Shown here: positions 31,560 to 40,293 of the stretch, piece after piece | Layout of the letters: each line of letters begins with the position of its first letter | Position numbering within the stretch: the first letter of the stretch is position 1 | NCBI RefSeq assembly: GCF_003319175.1 | Contig: NZ_QOHK01000012.1 | Location: 28,447 to 92,446 of the forward strand | Reading direction: 5' to 3' | Length of the DNA: 64,000 nt | From: Blastococcus sp. TF02-8 | GTDB lineage: Bacteria > Actinomycetota > Actinomycetes > Mycobacteriales > Geodermatophilaceae | Program-made: the position numbers and the translations under genes | The notes under the pieces: model-generated | Database searches by the model: none | The model's input: only the letters and a program-made list of their open reading frames with translations | What the model was told of the DNA's origin: nothing

Positions 31560-31603
31560 ACGACGGCGGCCCGTCCCGGATTCCCGGGGCGGGCCGCCGT
31601 CGT
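31560..31603 (+). terminator. Hairpin terminator after the DEAD-box helicase gene
   Basis: A perfect 14-bp outer stem (31560-31573 with 31590-31603) encloses a smaller CCCGG/CCGGG-type stem. It starts 13 nt after the stop codon. Confidence 0.8.
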
Positions 31604-31619
31604 CGGTGAGCCGCAGTCC

Positions 31620-31664
31620 GGCCCCCTTGCAGGGGCCCGCCCCGGGCATGCGAGGCGGGCCTTC
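31620..31664. repeat. Degenerate copy of the ~57-bp dispersed repeat
   Basis: TGCAGGGGCCCGCC is shared exactly with the reverse complement of the copy at 10021-10080, followed by TGCGAG. It also forms an 8-bp stem (GGCCCGCC/GGCGGGCC) immediately after the stop of the minus-strand gene at 31666, where it could terminate that gene. Confidence 0.5.
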
Positions 31665-31665
31665 C

Positions 31666-33054
31666 TCAGCTGCGGAAGACCAGCGCCCCGCTGACGGCGG
31701 TGACGACCTCGTCCCACGCGGGGCGCAGCGTCGCCGCGTCACCGGCGGTGAGGGTCGACCCCGGTTCGCGGTCGGCGCGGGCCACGGCCCGGCCCAGCGG
31801 AGCCGACGGTGAGAGCAGCTGCTCGACCTGGGTCAGGCCGGCGTACTCGGCCAGGTCCCGCACGCCCTCCACCGGCTGCGCGAGGGCCTGGTGGGTGACC
31901 AGCCCGGCCGCGCCGTCGGCCACCTCCCCGAGGACCTCGGAGAGCTCGGTCAGGTCGTAGCGGTCCTGGTCGGCGGGCAGCGGCGGTGTGTCGGTGTCGG
32001 CGACCTCGGGCCAGGAGGCGATCTCGCTGAGGTCGTGCTGCTCGCTGCCGCCGATGTAGCGGGCGAGGTCGGCCGGGGTGTCGAAGAGGAACACCTCGCC
32101 GTCGCGGCCCAGGAAGCGGGCGACGTCGTCGACGTAGCAGCGCAGGGTGAGCCCGGCGCCCTCGGGGACGACGACCTCGACCGGCAGGATCCCCACGGCC
32201 TCCCAGAACTCCGCAGCCGCGGCGACCTCGGCGGGGGAGGCGGTGAGCTTGCTGCCGCGGGCGATGGTGCTGACCCCGGCGGCGGATGCCTCGGCGGTCC
32301 CGGCGGCCACCTCGGCGGGCGCCTCCTCCTCGTCCTCCGGCTGCTCCTCGGCCTCGGCGGCCGACGGGTAGCCGTCGGGGGAGACGGTGCCGCCACCGCT
32401 CCAGTCGAAGTGCTCGGCCAGCTCCTCGACGACGTCCTCCCAGAGGTCGTCCAGGATGCCGCCGACGCCGATCCACGCGTCCTCGCCGGACCGTCCGACG
32501 AAGGCCTCGACGCCGAGGCCCAGGGAGCCGATCTCCGGCTTGGCGACCAGCTCGGCGACCGCCTCGAACTCGGTCTCGTCGTCGCCGAGGTCCGCGCCGA
32601 GGTCGTCGTCCTCGTCGTCGGTGGTGTCGAGGCACTCCGCCAGCCGCCCGACGATGTCGATCGTGGCGGCCAGCTCGTCGACCGCCCAGCGGTCGGGGTT
32701 CTCCGCGGCGATGTCGTAGACGCCGTCGAGGTCGAAACGGTGGTCCTCGTCCGGCGTCAGGTCGGCGGCGCCCAGGCCCGCGACGACCGGCCACACGGGG
32801 TGGTCGGAGAGGTCGTGGTCGGTGCGGCTGCGGCAGAAGGCGGCCAGCGCGGCGGGGGAGGGGAAGAGGTGGACGACGGCGCGGGAGGTGGGGCTCTCCG
32901 GGTCGTCGTCGTTGATGTCGGGTCGCACCTCGACGGTCGTGCCGAGGAACGCCTGCCACTCCTCGCCGTCCTCCTCCCACGGCGGCGCCCACAGGGTGTA
33001 CCCCGTGCGGTCGTCGAGGGTGAGGGCGATCGGGACGATGCTCGGCCTGGCCAC
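31666..33054 (-). CDS. Acidic cytoplasmic protein with internal duplication, function unknown
   Basis: 462-residue very acidic protein with no recognised domain or membrane segment. Two halves share a motif of about 55 residues: near residue 65 VHLFPSPAALAAFCRS followed by HDLSDHPVW and DEDHRFDLDGVYDI, and near residue 345 EVFLFDTPADLARYIG followed by HDLSEIASW and DQDRYDLTELSEVL. Between them lies a Glu/Asp/Ala-rich linker (about residues 140-270). The start is GTG at 33054, preceded by CAGGAT 6 nt upstream. Similar proteins occur as hypothetical proteins in related actinobacteria. The duplication suggests a homodimer-like monomer binding the same ligand twice; this is inference. Confidence 0.8.
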   Translation of the reverse strand: MARPSIVPIALTLDDRTGYTLWAPPWEEDGEEWQAFLGTTVEVRPDINDDDPESPTSRAVVHLFPSPAALAAFCRSRTDHDLSDHPVWPVVAGLGAADLTPDEDHRFDLDGVYDIAAENPDRWAVDELAATIDIVGRLAECLDTTDDEDDDLGADLGDDETEFEAVAELVAKPEIGSLGLGVEAFVGRSGEDAWIGVGGILDDLWEDVVEELAEHFDWSGGGTVSPDGYPSAAEAEEQPEDEEEAPAEVAAGTAEASAAGVSTIARGSKLTASPAEVAAAAEFWEAVGILPVEVVVPEGAGLTLRCYVDDVARFLGRDGEVFLFDTPADLARYIGGSEQHDLSEIASWPEVADTDTPPLPADQDRYDLTELSEVLGEVADGAAGLVTHQALAQPVEGVRDLAEYAGLTQVEQLLSPSAPLGRAVARADREPGSTLTAGDAATLRPAWDEVVTAVSGALVFRS

Positions 33055-33105
33055 CCGCCCATCCTGCCCTGTCGACCTGACAGCGCATCCCCGGGGCAGG
33101 AACGG

Positions 33106-33141
33106 CCACCGGCCCGGACCCGAGCGGGTCCGGACCGGTGG
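33106..33141 (-). terminator. Hairpin terminator after lpd
   Basis: A 16-bp stem (CCACCGGCCCGGACCC with GGGTCCGGACCGGTGG, one mismatch) and short loop lies 8 nt beyond the lpd stop on the minus strand. It also insulates the next minus-strand gene. Confidence 0.85.
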
Positions 33142-33148
33142 CGCGGCG

Positions 33149-34552
33149 TCAGAGGTTGATCATGTGGCCGGCGAGGCCGTGGATCGCCTCCTGCAGGCCC
33201 TCGCTCAGCGTGGGGTGGGCGTGCACGTTGCGTGCCAGCTCGGTGGCGGTGAGGTCCCACTTCTGCGCGAGGGTGAGCTCGGGGAGCAGCTCGGTGACCT
33301 CGGGGCCGACCAGGTGCCCGCCGAGCAGCTCGCCGTAGGTCTCGTCGGCGATCAGCTTGACGAAGCCGGTGGGCTCGGCGAGCCCGTGCGCCTTGCCGTT
33401 GGCGGTGAAGGGGAAGGAGGAGACCTTGACCTTCCAGCCCTTCTCGTCGGCCAGCTCCCGGGCCTGCTTCTCGGTGTAGCCGAAGCTGGCGACCTGCGGG
33501 GAGCAGAAGGTGGCCCGCGGCATCATCACGTAGTCCAGCTCCATCGTCTCCGCGCCGGCCAGGGTCTCGGCGGCGACGACGCCCTGCGCCTCGGCGACGT
33601 GGGCGAGCATGAGCTTGGCGGTGACGTCGCCGATCGCGTACACGTGCGGCACGTTGGTGCGCATCCGGTCGTCGATGGCGATCGCACCGCGGTCGGTGAG
33701 CTCGACGCCCAGCTTGTCCAGGCCGTAGCCCTCGGTCCGAGGCGCGAAGCCGATCGCCTGCATGACCTTGTCGGCGGTCAGCTCGCGGGTGCCCTTGGCG
33801 TCGGAGACGGTGACGGTGACCTGGTCGCCGGAGTCGTCGATCTTCTCCACCTTGGTGGAGGTCAGGACGTCGACGCCGAGCTTCCGGTAGGCCTTGGCGA
33901 GCTCCTTGGAGACCGCCTCGTCCTCCAGCGGCAGCACCCGGTCGGCGAACTCGACGATGGTGACCTGGACGCCGAAGTTGCGGAGCACGAAGGCGAACTC
34001 GACGCCGATCGCGCCGGCGCCGGCGATGATGATGCTCTTCGGCAGGTCGCGGGTGGTGATCTGCTCCTCGTAGGTGACCACGCGCTCGGAGAGCTCGGTG
34101 CCGGGGAGCAGCCGGGTCCTGGCACCCGGGGCCAGGATCGCCGAGTCGAAGGTGACGGTCTCCTCGCCGCCGCCGTTCAGCGCCACCTGCAGCGTGTGCG
34201 GGTCGGTGAACGTGCCCCAGCCGTCGAACTCGGTGATCTTGTTCTTCTTCATCAGGAAGTGCACGCCCTTGACCCGGCCGTCGGCGACCGAGCGGCTGCG
34301 GTCGAAGGCGGCGCCGAAGTCGAAGGAGACGTCACCGGAGATGCCGAAGGTCTTGGCCTCGTCGCGGACGAGGTGGGCGAGCTCGGCGTTGCGCAGGAGC
34401 GCCTTGGAGGGGATGCAGCCCACGTTGAGGCAGACCCCGCCCCAGTACTTGGACTCGACCACGGCAACGCTCTTGCCGAGTTGTGCGGCGCGGATGGCGG
34501 CGACGTACCCACCAGGGCCGGCACCGAGGACGACGACGTCGAAATGAGGCAC
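33149..34552 (-). CDS. lpdA: Dihydrolipoyl dehydrogenase
   Basis: 467-residue E3 flavoprotein of the pyruvate and 2-oxoglutarate dehydrogenase complexes, reoxidising dihydrolipoamide with NAD. FAD-binding motif [20 protein letters not shown], the redox disulfide in [19 protein letters not shown]-binding [16 protein letters not shown] and the C-terminal catalytic HAHPTLSE are intact. GTG start with a TACCCT hexamer 6 nt upstream (leaderless). A second Lpd-like gene at 57958 lacks the disulfide, so this is the likely functional E3 of the cell. Confidence 0.96.
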   Translation of the reverse strand: MPHFDVVVLGAGPGGYVAAIRAAQLGKSVAVVESKYWGGVCLNVGCIPSKALLRNAELAHLVRDEAKTFGISGDVSFDFGAAFDRSRSVADGRVKGVHFLMKKNKITEFDGWGTFTDPHTLQVALNGGGEETVTFDSAILAPGARTRLLPGTELSERVVTYEEQITTRDLPKSIIIAGAGAIGVEFAFVLRNFGVQVTIVEFADRVLPLEDEAVSKELAKAYRKLGVDVLTSTKVEKIDDSGDQVTVTVSDAKGTRELTADKVMQAIGFAPRTEGYGLDKLGVELTDRGAIAIDDRMRTNVPHVYAIGDVTAKLMLAHVAEAQGVVAAETLAGAETMELDYVMMPRATFCSPQVASFGYTEKQARELADEKGWKVKVSSFPFTANGKAHGLAEPTGFVKLIADETYGELLGGHLVGPEVTELLPELTLAQKWDLTATELARNVHAHPTLSEGLQEAIHGLAGHMINL

Positions 34553-34558
34553 GTACCG

Positions 34559-34564
34559 AGGGTA
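34559..34564 (-). promoter_or_regulatory. -10 hexamer TACCCT for leaderless lpd
   Basis: On the minus strand TACCCT is followed by 6 nt and GTG. It lies only 9 nt from the terminator of the preceding operon. Confidence 0.55.
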
Positions 34565-34572
34565 GTGCGACG

Positions 34573-34606
34573 ACGGCCGGTGACCCCCGAGGAGGTCACC
34601 GGCCGT
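34573..34606 (-). terminator. Perfect hairpin terminator of the deoC-aldehyde dehydrogenase operon
   Basis: A 13-bp perfect stem (34573-34585 with 34594-34606) begins 3 nt after the stop of the truncated aldehyde dehydrogenase on the minus strand. Confidence 0.85.
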
Positions 34607-34609
34607 TCG

Positions 34610-35482
34610 TCAGACGCCCATCGGGTGCCAGACCGTCTTCGTCTCGAGGAAGGGCGTCATGCGGGTGAGACCGGGGTCGGCGGTCCAGTCCGGCTCGGTG
34701 GCCGGCGGCCGGACGACCCGCTTGATGGTGCCGGCGGCCTCCCGCTCGAACTCCATCGCGCGCCCGGCGGGGGCGCCGGTCAGGTCGATCCCGTCGACGT
34801 CGGCGTGCTCGGCCAGCCACGGGCCCAGCTCCTCGGCGTCGCCGGTGAGCAGGTTGACCACGCCACCGGGGACGTCGCTGGTCGCCAGCACCTCGGCCAG
34901 GGTCACGGCCGGGATCGGCCGCTCCTTGGAGGTGACCACGACGGCGGTGTTGCCGGTGGCCAGCACCGGGGCGAGCACGCTGACCAGGCCCAGGAGCGAG
35001 GACTGCTGCGGCGCGAGCACGGCGACCACGCCCGTGGGCTCGGGCGTGGAGAAGTCGAAGTACGGCCCGGCGACCGGGTTCGACCCACCCAGGACGGCGG
35101 CCAGCTTGTCGGTCCAGCCGGCGTACCAGACCCAGCGGTCGATGGCGGCGTCCACCGCGGCCCGTGCCTTCGACGTCGACAGGCCCTCGGCGGAGGCGAC
35201 CTCCTCGCAGAACTGGACGTGCCGGCCCTCCATCACCTCGGCGACGCGGTAGAGCACCTGGCCGCGGTTGTAGGCGGTGGCGCCGGACCACTTCGCGAAG
35301 GCGCCGCGAGCGGCGACCACGGCGTCGCGGGCGTCCTTGCGGCTGGCCCACGCGACGTTGCCGTGGAAGTGGCCCTTGGTGTCGGTGACCTCGTAGGTGC
35401 GGCCGCTCTCCGAGCGCGGGAACGCGCCGTTCACGTACAGCTTGTAGGTCTTGCGGACGGCGAGACGGTCGTTGCCGATCAC
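34610..35482 (-). CDS. Truncated aldehyde-dehydrogenase-fold protein, no catalytic cysteine
   Basis: 290 residues homologous to the N-terminal (NAD-binding) part of aldehyde dehydrogenases: YKLYVNGAFPRSESGRTYEV, AFAKWSGATAYNRGQVLYRVAEVME, GVVAVLAPQQSSLLGLVSVLAPVLATGNTAVVV and VPGGVVNLLTGDAEELGPWL. It ends shortly after the segment corresponding to the FTGS motif (GIDLTGAP), so the region with the catalytic Cys and about 190 residues are missing. A clean stop, intact frame and immediate terminator argue for a purposeful short protein rather than decay. Its ATG overlaps the stop of the complete aldehyde dehydrogenase, suggesting a heteromeric partner or regulatory subunit (inference). Confidence 0.85.
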   Translation of the reverse strand: MIGNDRLAVRKTYKLYVNGAFPRSESGRTYEVTDTKGHFHGNVAWASRKDARDAVVAARGAFAKWSGATAYNRGQVLYRVAEVMEGRHVQFCEEVASAEGLSTSKARAAVDAAIDRWVWYAGWTDKLAAVLGGSNPVAGPYFDFSTPEPTGVVAVLAPQQSSLLGLVSVLAPVLATGNTAVVVTSKERPIPAVTLAEVLATSDVPGGVVNLLTGDAEELGPWLAEHADVDGIDLTGAPAGRAMEFEREAAGTIKRVVRPPATEPDWTADPGLTRMTPFLETKTVWHPMGV

Positions 35483-36924
35483 TGGTCAGCACCCTTCAGA
35501 TACGCAGCGAGCCCGTGGCGGCCGCCCTCACGCCCGTAGCCGGACTGCTTGTAGCCGCCGAAGGGCGACGTCGGGTCGAACTTGTTGAACGTGTTGGCCC
35601 ACACCACGCCGGCGCGCAGCTGGTTGGCGATCTGCAGGATCCGCGAGCCCTTCTCGCTCCAGATACCGGCCGAGAGCCCGTAGGTGGTGTTGTTCGCCTT
35701 GGCCACCGCCTCGTCGGGCGTGCGGAAGGTGAGCACGCTGAGCACCGGGCCGAACACCTCGTCGCGGGCGATGCGGTGGGCGGGGGAGACGTCGGTGAAC
35801 ACCGTCGGGGGGAACCAGAAGCCGCGGTCGGGCAGCTCGCAGGCCGGCTGCCAGCGGTTCGCGCCCTCGGCCTCCCCGATGTCGGAGAGCTCCCGGATGC
35901 GGGCGAGCTGCTCGGCGGAGTTGATCGCGCCGATGTCGGTGTTCTTGTCCAGCGGGTCGCCGACGCGCAGGGTGCCGATGCGGCGCTGCAGGCTGGCGAT
36001 CACCTCGTCGTGGATCGACTCCTGGACCAGCAGCCGGGAGCCGGCGCAGCAGACGTGGCCCTGGTTGAAGAAGATGCCCTGCACGATGCCCTCGACGGCC
36101 TGGTCGATCGGGGCGTCGTCGAACACGATGTTCGCCGCCTTGCCGCCGAGCTCCAGGGTCAGCTTCTTGGCTGTGCCGGCGACCGCGCGGGCGATGGACC
36201 GGCCGACCTCGGTGGAGCCGGTGAAGGCCACCTTGTCGACGTCGCCGTGCTCGACGACCGCGCGACCGGTGTCGCCCGCGCCGGTGACGATGTTGACCAC
36301 GCCGGCCGGGAGGTCGGCCTGGCGGCAGACCTCGGCGAACAGCAGGGCGCTCAGCGGGGTGGTCTCCGCCGGCTTGAGGACGACGGTGTTCCCGGCGGCC
36401 AGGGCCGGGGCGACCTTCCACGCCAGCATGAGCAGCGGGAAGTTCCACGGGATGACCTGGCCCGCGACGCCGAGCGGGCGCGGCCGGGTGCCCAGGCCGA
36501 CGTGGTCGAGCTTGTCGGCCCAGCCCGCGTAGTAGAAGAAGTGCGCGGCGGCCAGGGGCACGTCGACGTCGCGGGACTCCCGGATCGGCTTGCCGTTGTC
36601 CAGCGACTCCAGGACGGCGAACTCGCGCGCGCGCTCCTGCAGCAGGCGGGCGATGCGGAAGAGGTACTTGCCGCGGTCGGCGGGGCGCATCGGGCCCCAG
36701 GTCTTCTCGAAGGCCTTGCGGGCGGCCCGGACGGCGCGGTCGACGTCGGCCTCGCTCGCGGCGGAGACCTCGGAGAGGACCTCCTCGGTGGCCGGGTTGA
36801 CGGTCTTGAACGACTCGCCGGTGCCGTCGACGAACTCGCCGTCGATGAACAGGCCGTAGGAGGGGGCGATGGAGACGATCGACCGCGACTCGGGCGCGGG
36901 GGCGTACTCGAACAGGCTGGTCAT
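35479..36924 (-). CDS. NAD(P)-dependent aldehyde dehydrogenase
   Basis: 481-residue complete aldehyde dehydrogenase. Visible: cofactor segment GQVIPWNFPLLMLAWKVAPAL, VAFTGSTEVG, the general base Glu in TLELGGKAANIVF, the catalytic Cys in FFNQGHVCCAGSRLL and the closing EVFGPVLSV and PFGGYKQSGYGREGG. The gene lies 3 nt after deoC, whose reaction releases acetaldehyde, so oxidation of acetaldehyde to acetate is the likely job (inference from context). The stop overlaps the ATG of the truncated paralogue. Confidence 0.93.
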   Translation of the reverse strand: MTSLFEYAPAPESRSIVSIAPSYGLFIDGEFVDGTGESFKTVNPATEEVLSEVSAASEADVDRAVRAARKAFEKTWGPMRPADRGKYLFRIARLLQERAREFAVLESLDNGKPIRESRDVDVPLAAAHFFYYAGWADKLDHVGLGTRPRPLGVAGQVIPWNFPLLMLAWKVAPALAAGNTVVLKPAETTPLSALLFAEVCRQADLPAGVVNIVTGAGDTGRAVVEHGDVDKVAFTGSTEVGRSIARAVAGTAKKLTLELGGKAANIVFDDAPIDQAVEGIVQGIFFNQGHVCCAGSRLLVQESIHDEVIASLQRRIGTLRVGDPLDKNTDIGAINSAEQLARIRELSDIGEAEGANRWQPACELPDRGFWFPPTVFTDVSPAHRIARDEVFGPVLSVLTFRTPDEAVAKANNTTYGLSAGIWSEKGSRILQIANQLRAGVVWANTFNKFDPTSPFGGYKQSGYGREGGRHGLAAYLKGADQ

Positions 36925-36927
36925 GCG

Positions 36928-37923
36928 TCAGTCCACCGTGACGTAGTCGGGGCCGGAGTAGTGGCCGGTGCGCAGCTTCTGCCGCTGCAGGAGGAGGTCG
37001 TTGAGGAGGCTCGAGGCGCCGAAGCGGAACCAGTCGGGGTCCAGCCAGTCGGGGCCGACCGTCTCGTTGATCAGCACCAGGTGCTTGACGGCGTCCTTGG
37101 TGGTCTTGATGCCGCCGGCGGGCTTGAAGCCGACCTGGCGGCCGGTGGCGATGCGGAAGTCGCGGACCGCCTCGAGCATCACCAGGGAGACCGGCAGCGT
37201 GGCGGCCGGGGTCACCTTGCCGGTGGAGGTCTTGATGAAGTCGCCCCCGGCGAGCATGGCGATCCAGCTGGCGCGGCGGACGTTGTCCAGCGTCTTCAGC
37301 TCGCCGGTCTCGAGGATGACCTTGAGGTGGGCCTCCCCGCAGGCCTCCTTGACGGCGACGATCTCCTCGTAGACGTCGAGGTAGCGGCCGGTCAGGAAGG
37401 CACCGCGGTCGATGACCATGTCGATCTCGTCGGCGCCGTTCTCCACGGCGTCCCGGACGTCGGCGATCTTCACCGCGCGGCTCGCGCGACCGCTGGGGAA
37501 CGCGGTGGCGACGGCGGCGACGTGGATGCCGGTGCCGACCAGCGCCTCACGCGCGACGCCGGCGAGGTCGCCGTAGACGCAGACGGCGGCGACCTGCGGG
37601 GTCGTCGGGTCGCTCGGGTCGGGCTGCTTGGCCTTCGCGGCCAGGCTGCGCACCTTGCCCGGGGTGTCGGCGCCCTCGAGGGTGGTCAGGTCGACCATCG
37701 AGATCGCGGTGTCGATCGCCCACGCCTTCGAGGTCGTCTTGATCGAGCGGGTGCCCAGCTGGGCGACGCGGGCCTCGGCGCCGACCTGGTCCACGCCGGG
37801 GAGGCCGTGCAGGAAGGCGCGGAAGGCCGAGTCCGAGCGGGTCACGTCGTCGTACGGCGGCAGCGGCGCGTGCACCGCGGGGGTCGCCCCGGGCAGCGCG
37901 TCGGGGTCGAGCACGTGGGTCAT
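36928..37923 (-). CDS. deoC: Deoxyribose-phosphate aldolase
   Basis: 331-residue class I aldolase splitting deoxyribose 5-phosphate into glyceraldehyde 3-phosphate and acetaldehyde. The Schiff-base Lys is in GGDFIKTSTGKV, the second essential Lys in QVGFKPAGGIKT, and AFPSGRASRAVKIADVRDAV precedes the substrate pocket. This is the longer DeoC form (E. coli DeoC is 259 aa). ATG at 37923 is preferred because GGAGA lies 10 nt before it, whereas the ATG at 37932 would sit 1 nt behind GGAGA. It heads an operon with two aldehyde dehydrogenase genes and completes deoxynucleoside catabolism with deoA. Confidence 0.95.
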   Translation of the reverse strand: MTHVLDPDALPGATPAVHAPLPPYDDVTRSDSAFRAFLHGLPGVDQVGAEARVAQLGTRSIKTTSKAWAIDTAISMVDLTTLEGADTPGKVRSLAAKAKQPDPSDPTTPQVAAVCVYGDLAGVAREALVGTGIHVAAVATAFPSGRASRAVKIADVRDAVENGADEIDMVIDRGAFLTGRYLDVYEEIVAVKEACGEAHLKVILETGELKTLDNVRRASWIAMLAGGDFIKTSTGKVTPAATLPVSLVMLEAVRDFRIATGRQVGFKPAGGIKTTKDAVKHLVLINETVGPDWLDPDWFRFGASSLLNDLLLQRQKLRTGHYSGPDYVTVD

Positions 37924-37998
37924 GCCGATCATTCTCCACTGGCACGGGCGCTGCTCGGACCCCGCTCACCCGCCCGGAGCAGACGGGGACGCAGAACA

Positions 37999-38028
37999 CC
38001 CGGTGGGCCTCGCCGGAGGCCCACCGGG
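37999..38028 (-). terminator. Perfect hairpin terminator after the glycine-rich protein gene
   Basis: A 13-bp perfect stem (37999-38011 with 38016-38028, loop GCCG) lies 22 nt beyond the stop of the minus-strand surface-protein gene and upstream of deoC. Confidence 0.85.
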
Positions 38029-38050
38029 CGGCTGCGGTCGCGAGGGTGGG

Positions 38051-39964
38051 TCAGACCTCCCGGCGACGGCGCGTGACCAGGAAGAGCAGCGCTCCGGCGA
38101 CGACCCCACCGGTGCCGAGCACGAGGGGGAGGAGCAGGTCGGCGCCGGTGTAGGCGAGGCTGCCGGCGCTCCGCCCCGATCCGCCGGCCACGGAGACGTC
38201 CATCCGCAGGAAGCGGTCGGAGCCGTCGGGTGCGACGCCCGAGGCCACCAGCGAGTGGGTGCCCGCAGCCAGACCGGTCGGGACGGTGACCGGCTTGGTG
38301 AAGTTGCCCTGCGCGTCGGTCACCACCGTGCCGAGGACCGTCGGGGACGAGTAGATGACGATCGTGGCGGTCGAGTACGGCAGGAAGCCGGTCCCGATGA
38401 CGGTGATGTCCTGCCCGGCCTTGGCCTTCGTGATCCTGCCCTTGTCGGTGGTCAGGGTCAGCTCGGCGCTGGCCGGAGCGGCCGTGGGCACCGAGGGGCT
38501 GGCGATCTTGGTCGTGGTCGCCTGTGCCGGCGTCCCACGACCGGCCGAACCGACGGCGACGACGAACACGTCGTAGACCGTCCCGGCCTCGGCGCCCAGG
38601 ACGCAGGACGTCGTCGTCGTCGAGCAGACGGCCGAGCCCTGGCGGGTGTAGACCTCGTACCGGATCACCGGCGCGCCGGAGGCCGGGGGCGCCCAGGAGA
38701 CGGTGAGCGAGGACCGTCCCGGGGCGGTGGTCACCGAGCGAGGGGTACCCGGCAGGCCGACGGCGTAGGAGTAGCCGCCGGTGAGCGTGGCCGACTGGCC
38801 GGCGCTGGTGACGCGCACGTCCGCGGTGCCGACGGAACCCGCGGGCGTGGTGCAGGTCAACGAGGTGGCCGACGAGACGACCACCGCGGTGCAGGGCTGG
38901 CCGCCGACGGTGACCGTCGTCCCGCCGCCGAAGTGGGTGCCGGTCACGGTGATCGTGGTGCCTCCGCCGGTCGGTCCGCTGGCGGGCGCGACCGAGGTGA
39001 CGGTGGGCGCCGGGGCGGCCATGACGATGCGCCCGCGCCCTCCGGCAGCGCGGAAGGCGCCGCCGTTGGTGGCGAGGGTGAAGGTGCCCTGGCCCGTCGA
39101 GTCCAGGCTGCTGCCGCCGCCACCGGAACCGCCGGCCATGGTGCCGCCGTAGGTGCCGCCACCACCACCGCCGCCGAAGAGGCCGGCGCCGCCGCCACCA
39201 CCGGTCGAGGCGTAGGTCCCGTAACAGCTGCCGGCGGCGTTGCCGCCCTGCCAGCCGTTGCCGCCCTGGGAGCCACCCGTGGAGCACGGCTCGCCGCCGT
39301 TCCCGCCGGTGCCGGCTGCGCCGGGACCGCCGCCCTGACCGGTCGAGGGGCCGGCCGTGCCGCCGGCGCTGGCCGTGGCGCCGCCACCCGAACCGACGGT
39401 GTCGCCGCCGGAGCCCATGCTCGCCGGCGTGCCGGCCGCAGCGACGGGCGTCCCGGCGTTGCCTCCGGCGAGGACGGTGGAGTTGGGCACGCTGCTGCCG
39501 GTGGCGACGGATCCCCCGCCGCCACCGCCGCCGGCGATGACGAGCGGGGTGCTGGAGCGCTTGACCGCGCTCCAGCCGCCACCGCCACCACCCTGGGCGT
39601 TGGTGCCGGTCCCGCCACCGCCGCCGGAGCCGACCTCGAGGTTCAGGGTCTCGCCCGGGGTGACGGTGATCGTCGTGGTGACGACAGCGCCGTGGCCGCC
39701 GGTGGAGGTCGCGATCCCCGAGCCGCCACCGCCGCCCGCACCGGTGGTGATGACCGACAGGGCGGTCACGCCGGCGGGCACGTCGCAGAACATCAGGCCG
39801 GTCGTCGTGGACTGCGTCGCCGAGTCGAACCCGACGCACGTCGGGTTGGCGACGGCCAGGGCGGCGGGGCTCGTGGCCAGACCCAGGGTCCCGAGGCCGG
39901 CGACCAGGGACAGGGTGGCCGTCGCCCGGGCGACACCCGTTCGTCGGGGTGGCAGGAGCGTCAT
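38051..39964 (-). CDS. Glycine-rich IPT/TIG and FN3 surface protein with LAYTG sorting signal
   Basis: 637-residue exported protein. A signal peptide (ATLSLVAGLGTLGLATSPAALA) is followed by a glycine-rich domain of about 260 residues with many GGGGGG runs (GAGGGGGSG, GGGGGGWSAVKRSS, LVIAGGGGGGG). Then come an IPT/TIG domain (PTVTSVAPASGPTGGGTTIT), a fibronectin-III-like domain (GTPRSVTTAPGRSSLTVSW) and a further beta domain (ITKAKAGQDITVIGTGFLP). The C-terminus has LAYTG (residues 603-607), a hydrophobic helix and the basic tail RRRREV. LAXTG is the class E sortase motif of actinobacteria, so covalent anchoring to peptidoglycan is predicted; no sortase gene is in the window. GAGAGGA lies 8 nt before the ATG. 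Probable adhesin or envelope structural protein. Confidence 0.88.
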   Translation of the reverse strand: MTLLPPRRTGVARATATLSLVAGLGTLGLATSPAALAVANPTCVGFDSATQSTTTGLMFCDVPAGVTALSVITTGAGGGGGSGIATSTGGHGAVVTTTITVTPGETLNLEVGSGGGGGTGTNAQGGGGGGWSAVKRSSTPLVIAGGGGGGGSVATGSSVPNSTVLAGGNAGTPVAAAGTPASMGSGGDTVGSGGGATASAGGTAGPSTGQGGGPGAAGTGGNGGEPCSTGGSQGGNGWQGGNAAGSCYGTYASTGGGGGAGLFGGGGGGGTYGGTMAGGSGGGGSSLDSTGQGTFTLATNGGAFRAAGGRGRIVMAAPAPTVTSVAPASGPTGGGTTITVTGTHFGGGTTVTVGGQPCTAVVVSSATSLTCTTPAGSVGTADVRVTSAGQSATLTGGYSYAVGLPGTPRSVTTAPGRSSLTVSWAPPASGAPVIRYEVYTRQGSAVCSTTTTSCVLGAEAGTVYDVFVVAVGSAGRGTPAQATTTKIASPSVPTAAPASAELTLTTDKGRITKAKAGQDITVIGTGFLPYSTATIVIYSSPTVLGTVVTDAQGNFTKPVTVPTGLAAGTHSLVASGVAPDGSDRFLRMDVSVAGGSGRSAGSLAYTGADLLLPLVLGTGGVVAGALLFLVTRRRREV

Positions 39965-40078
39965 CGTGGGGTCCTCTCGGGGTCGCTGACTGCGGATCCG
40001 ACGCCGTGAAGGGGAGGGCGCGTCAGCGGGAAGTCGCCCAGCGGAGTCGTCCGGTGACCGTAGGGAGGCGCGAGAGGA

Positions 40079-40107
40079 AGATTGGGCACAACCGTGTGTG
40101 AAGTCAC
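40079..40107 (-). promoter_or_regulatory. Candidate promoter of the glycine-rich surface protein
   Basis: On the minus strand GTGACT and CAATCT are separated by 17 nt, resembling -35 and -10 boxes, about 115 nt upstream of the ATG. Seen by eye only. Confidence 0.3.
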
Positions 40108-40279
40108 CACGAAATCGGACTGCTCAGTTCACGACTTCGGCCAATCGGGTCGCACCCGCCTCCCTGGCCCCGTCAGCTGCTCCGCCGCGCCTGCTGTTGC
40201 CAAGCGGCGTGCCGGGTCGGTGGACAGGCTCCTGACCTGGGGATTCGTGCTGCGCACGTGCGTCTTCTCGGCTAGTATT

Positions 40280-40293
40280 CGTACATACGTTCG
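40280..40293 (+). promoter_or_regulatory. SOS-box-like palindrome upstream of the HNH gene
   Basis: CGTACATACGTTCG matches CGAACATATGTTCG, the actinobacterial LexA-box type, at 12 of 14 positions. It abuts a TAGTAT -10-like hexamer (40273-40278), where a bound repressor would block transcription. The GTG start follows 18 nt later with GGGAGG in front. Confidence 0.5.

Noticed and set aside
38990..39760. Glycine-rich region as a mycobacterial PE_PGRS protein
   Set aside because: No PE domain is present. A signal peptide and TIG, FN3 and LAYTG elements indicate a different wall protein type.
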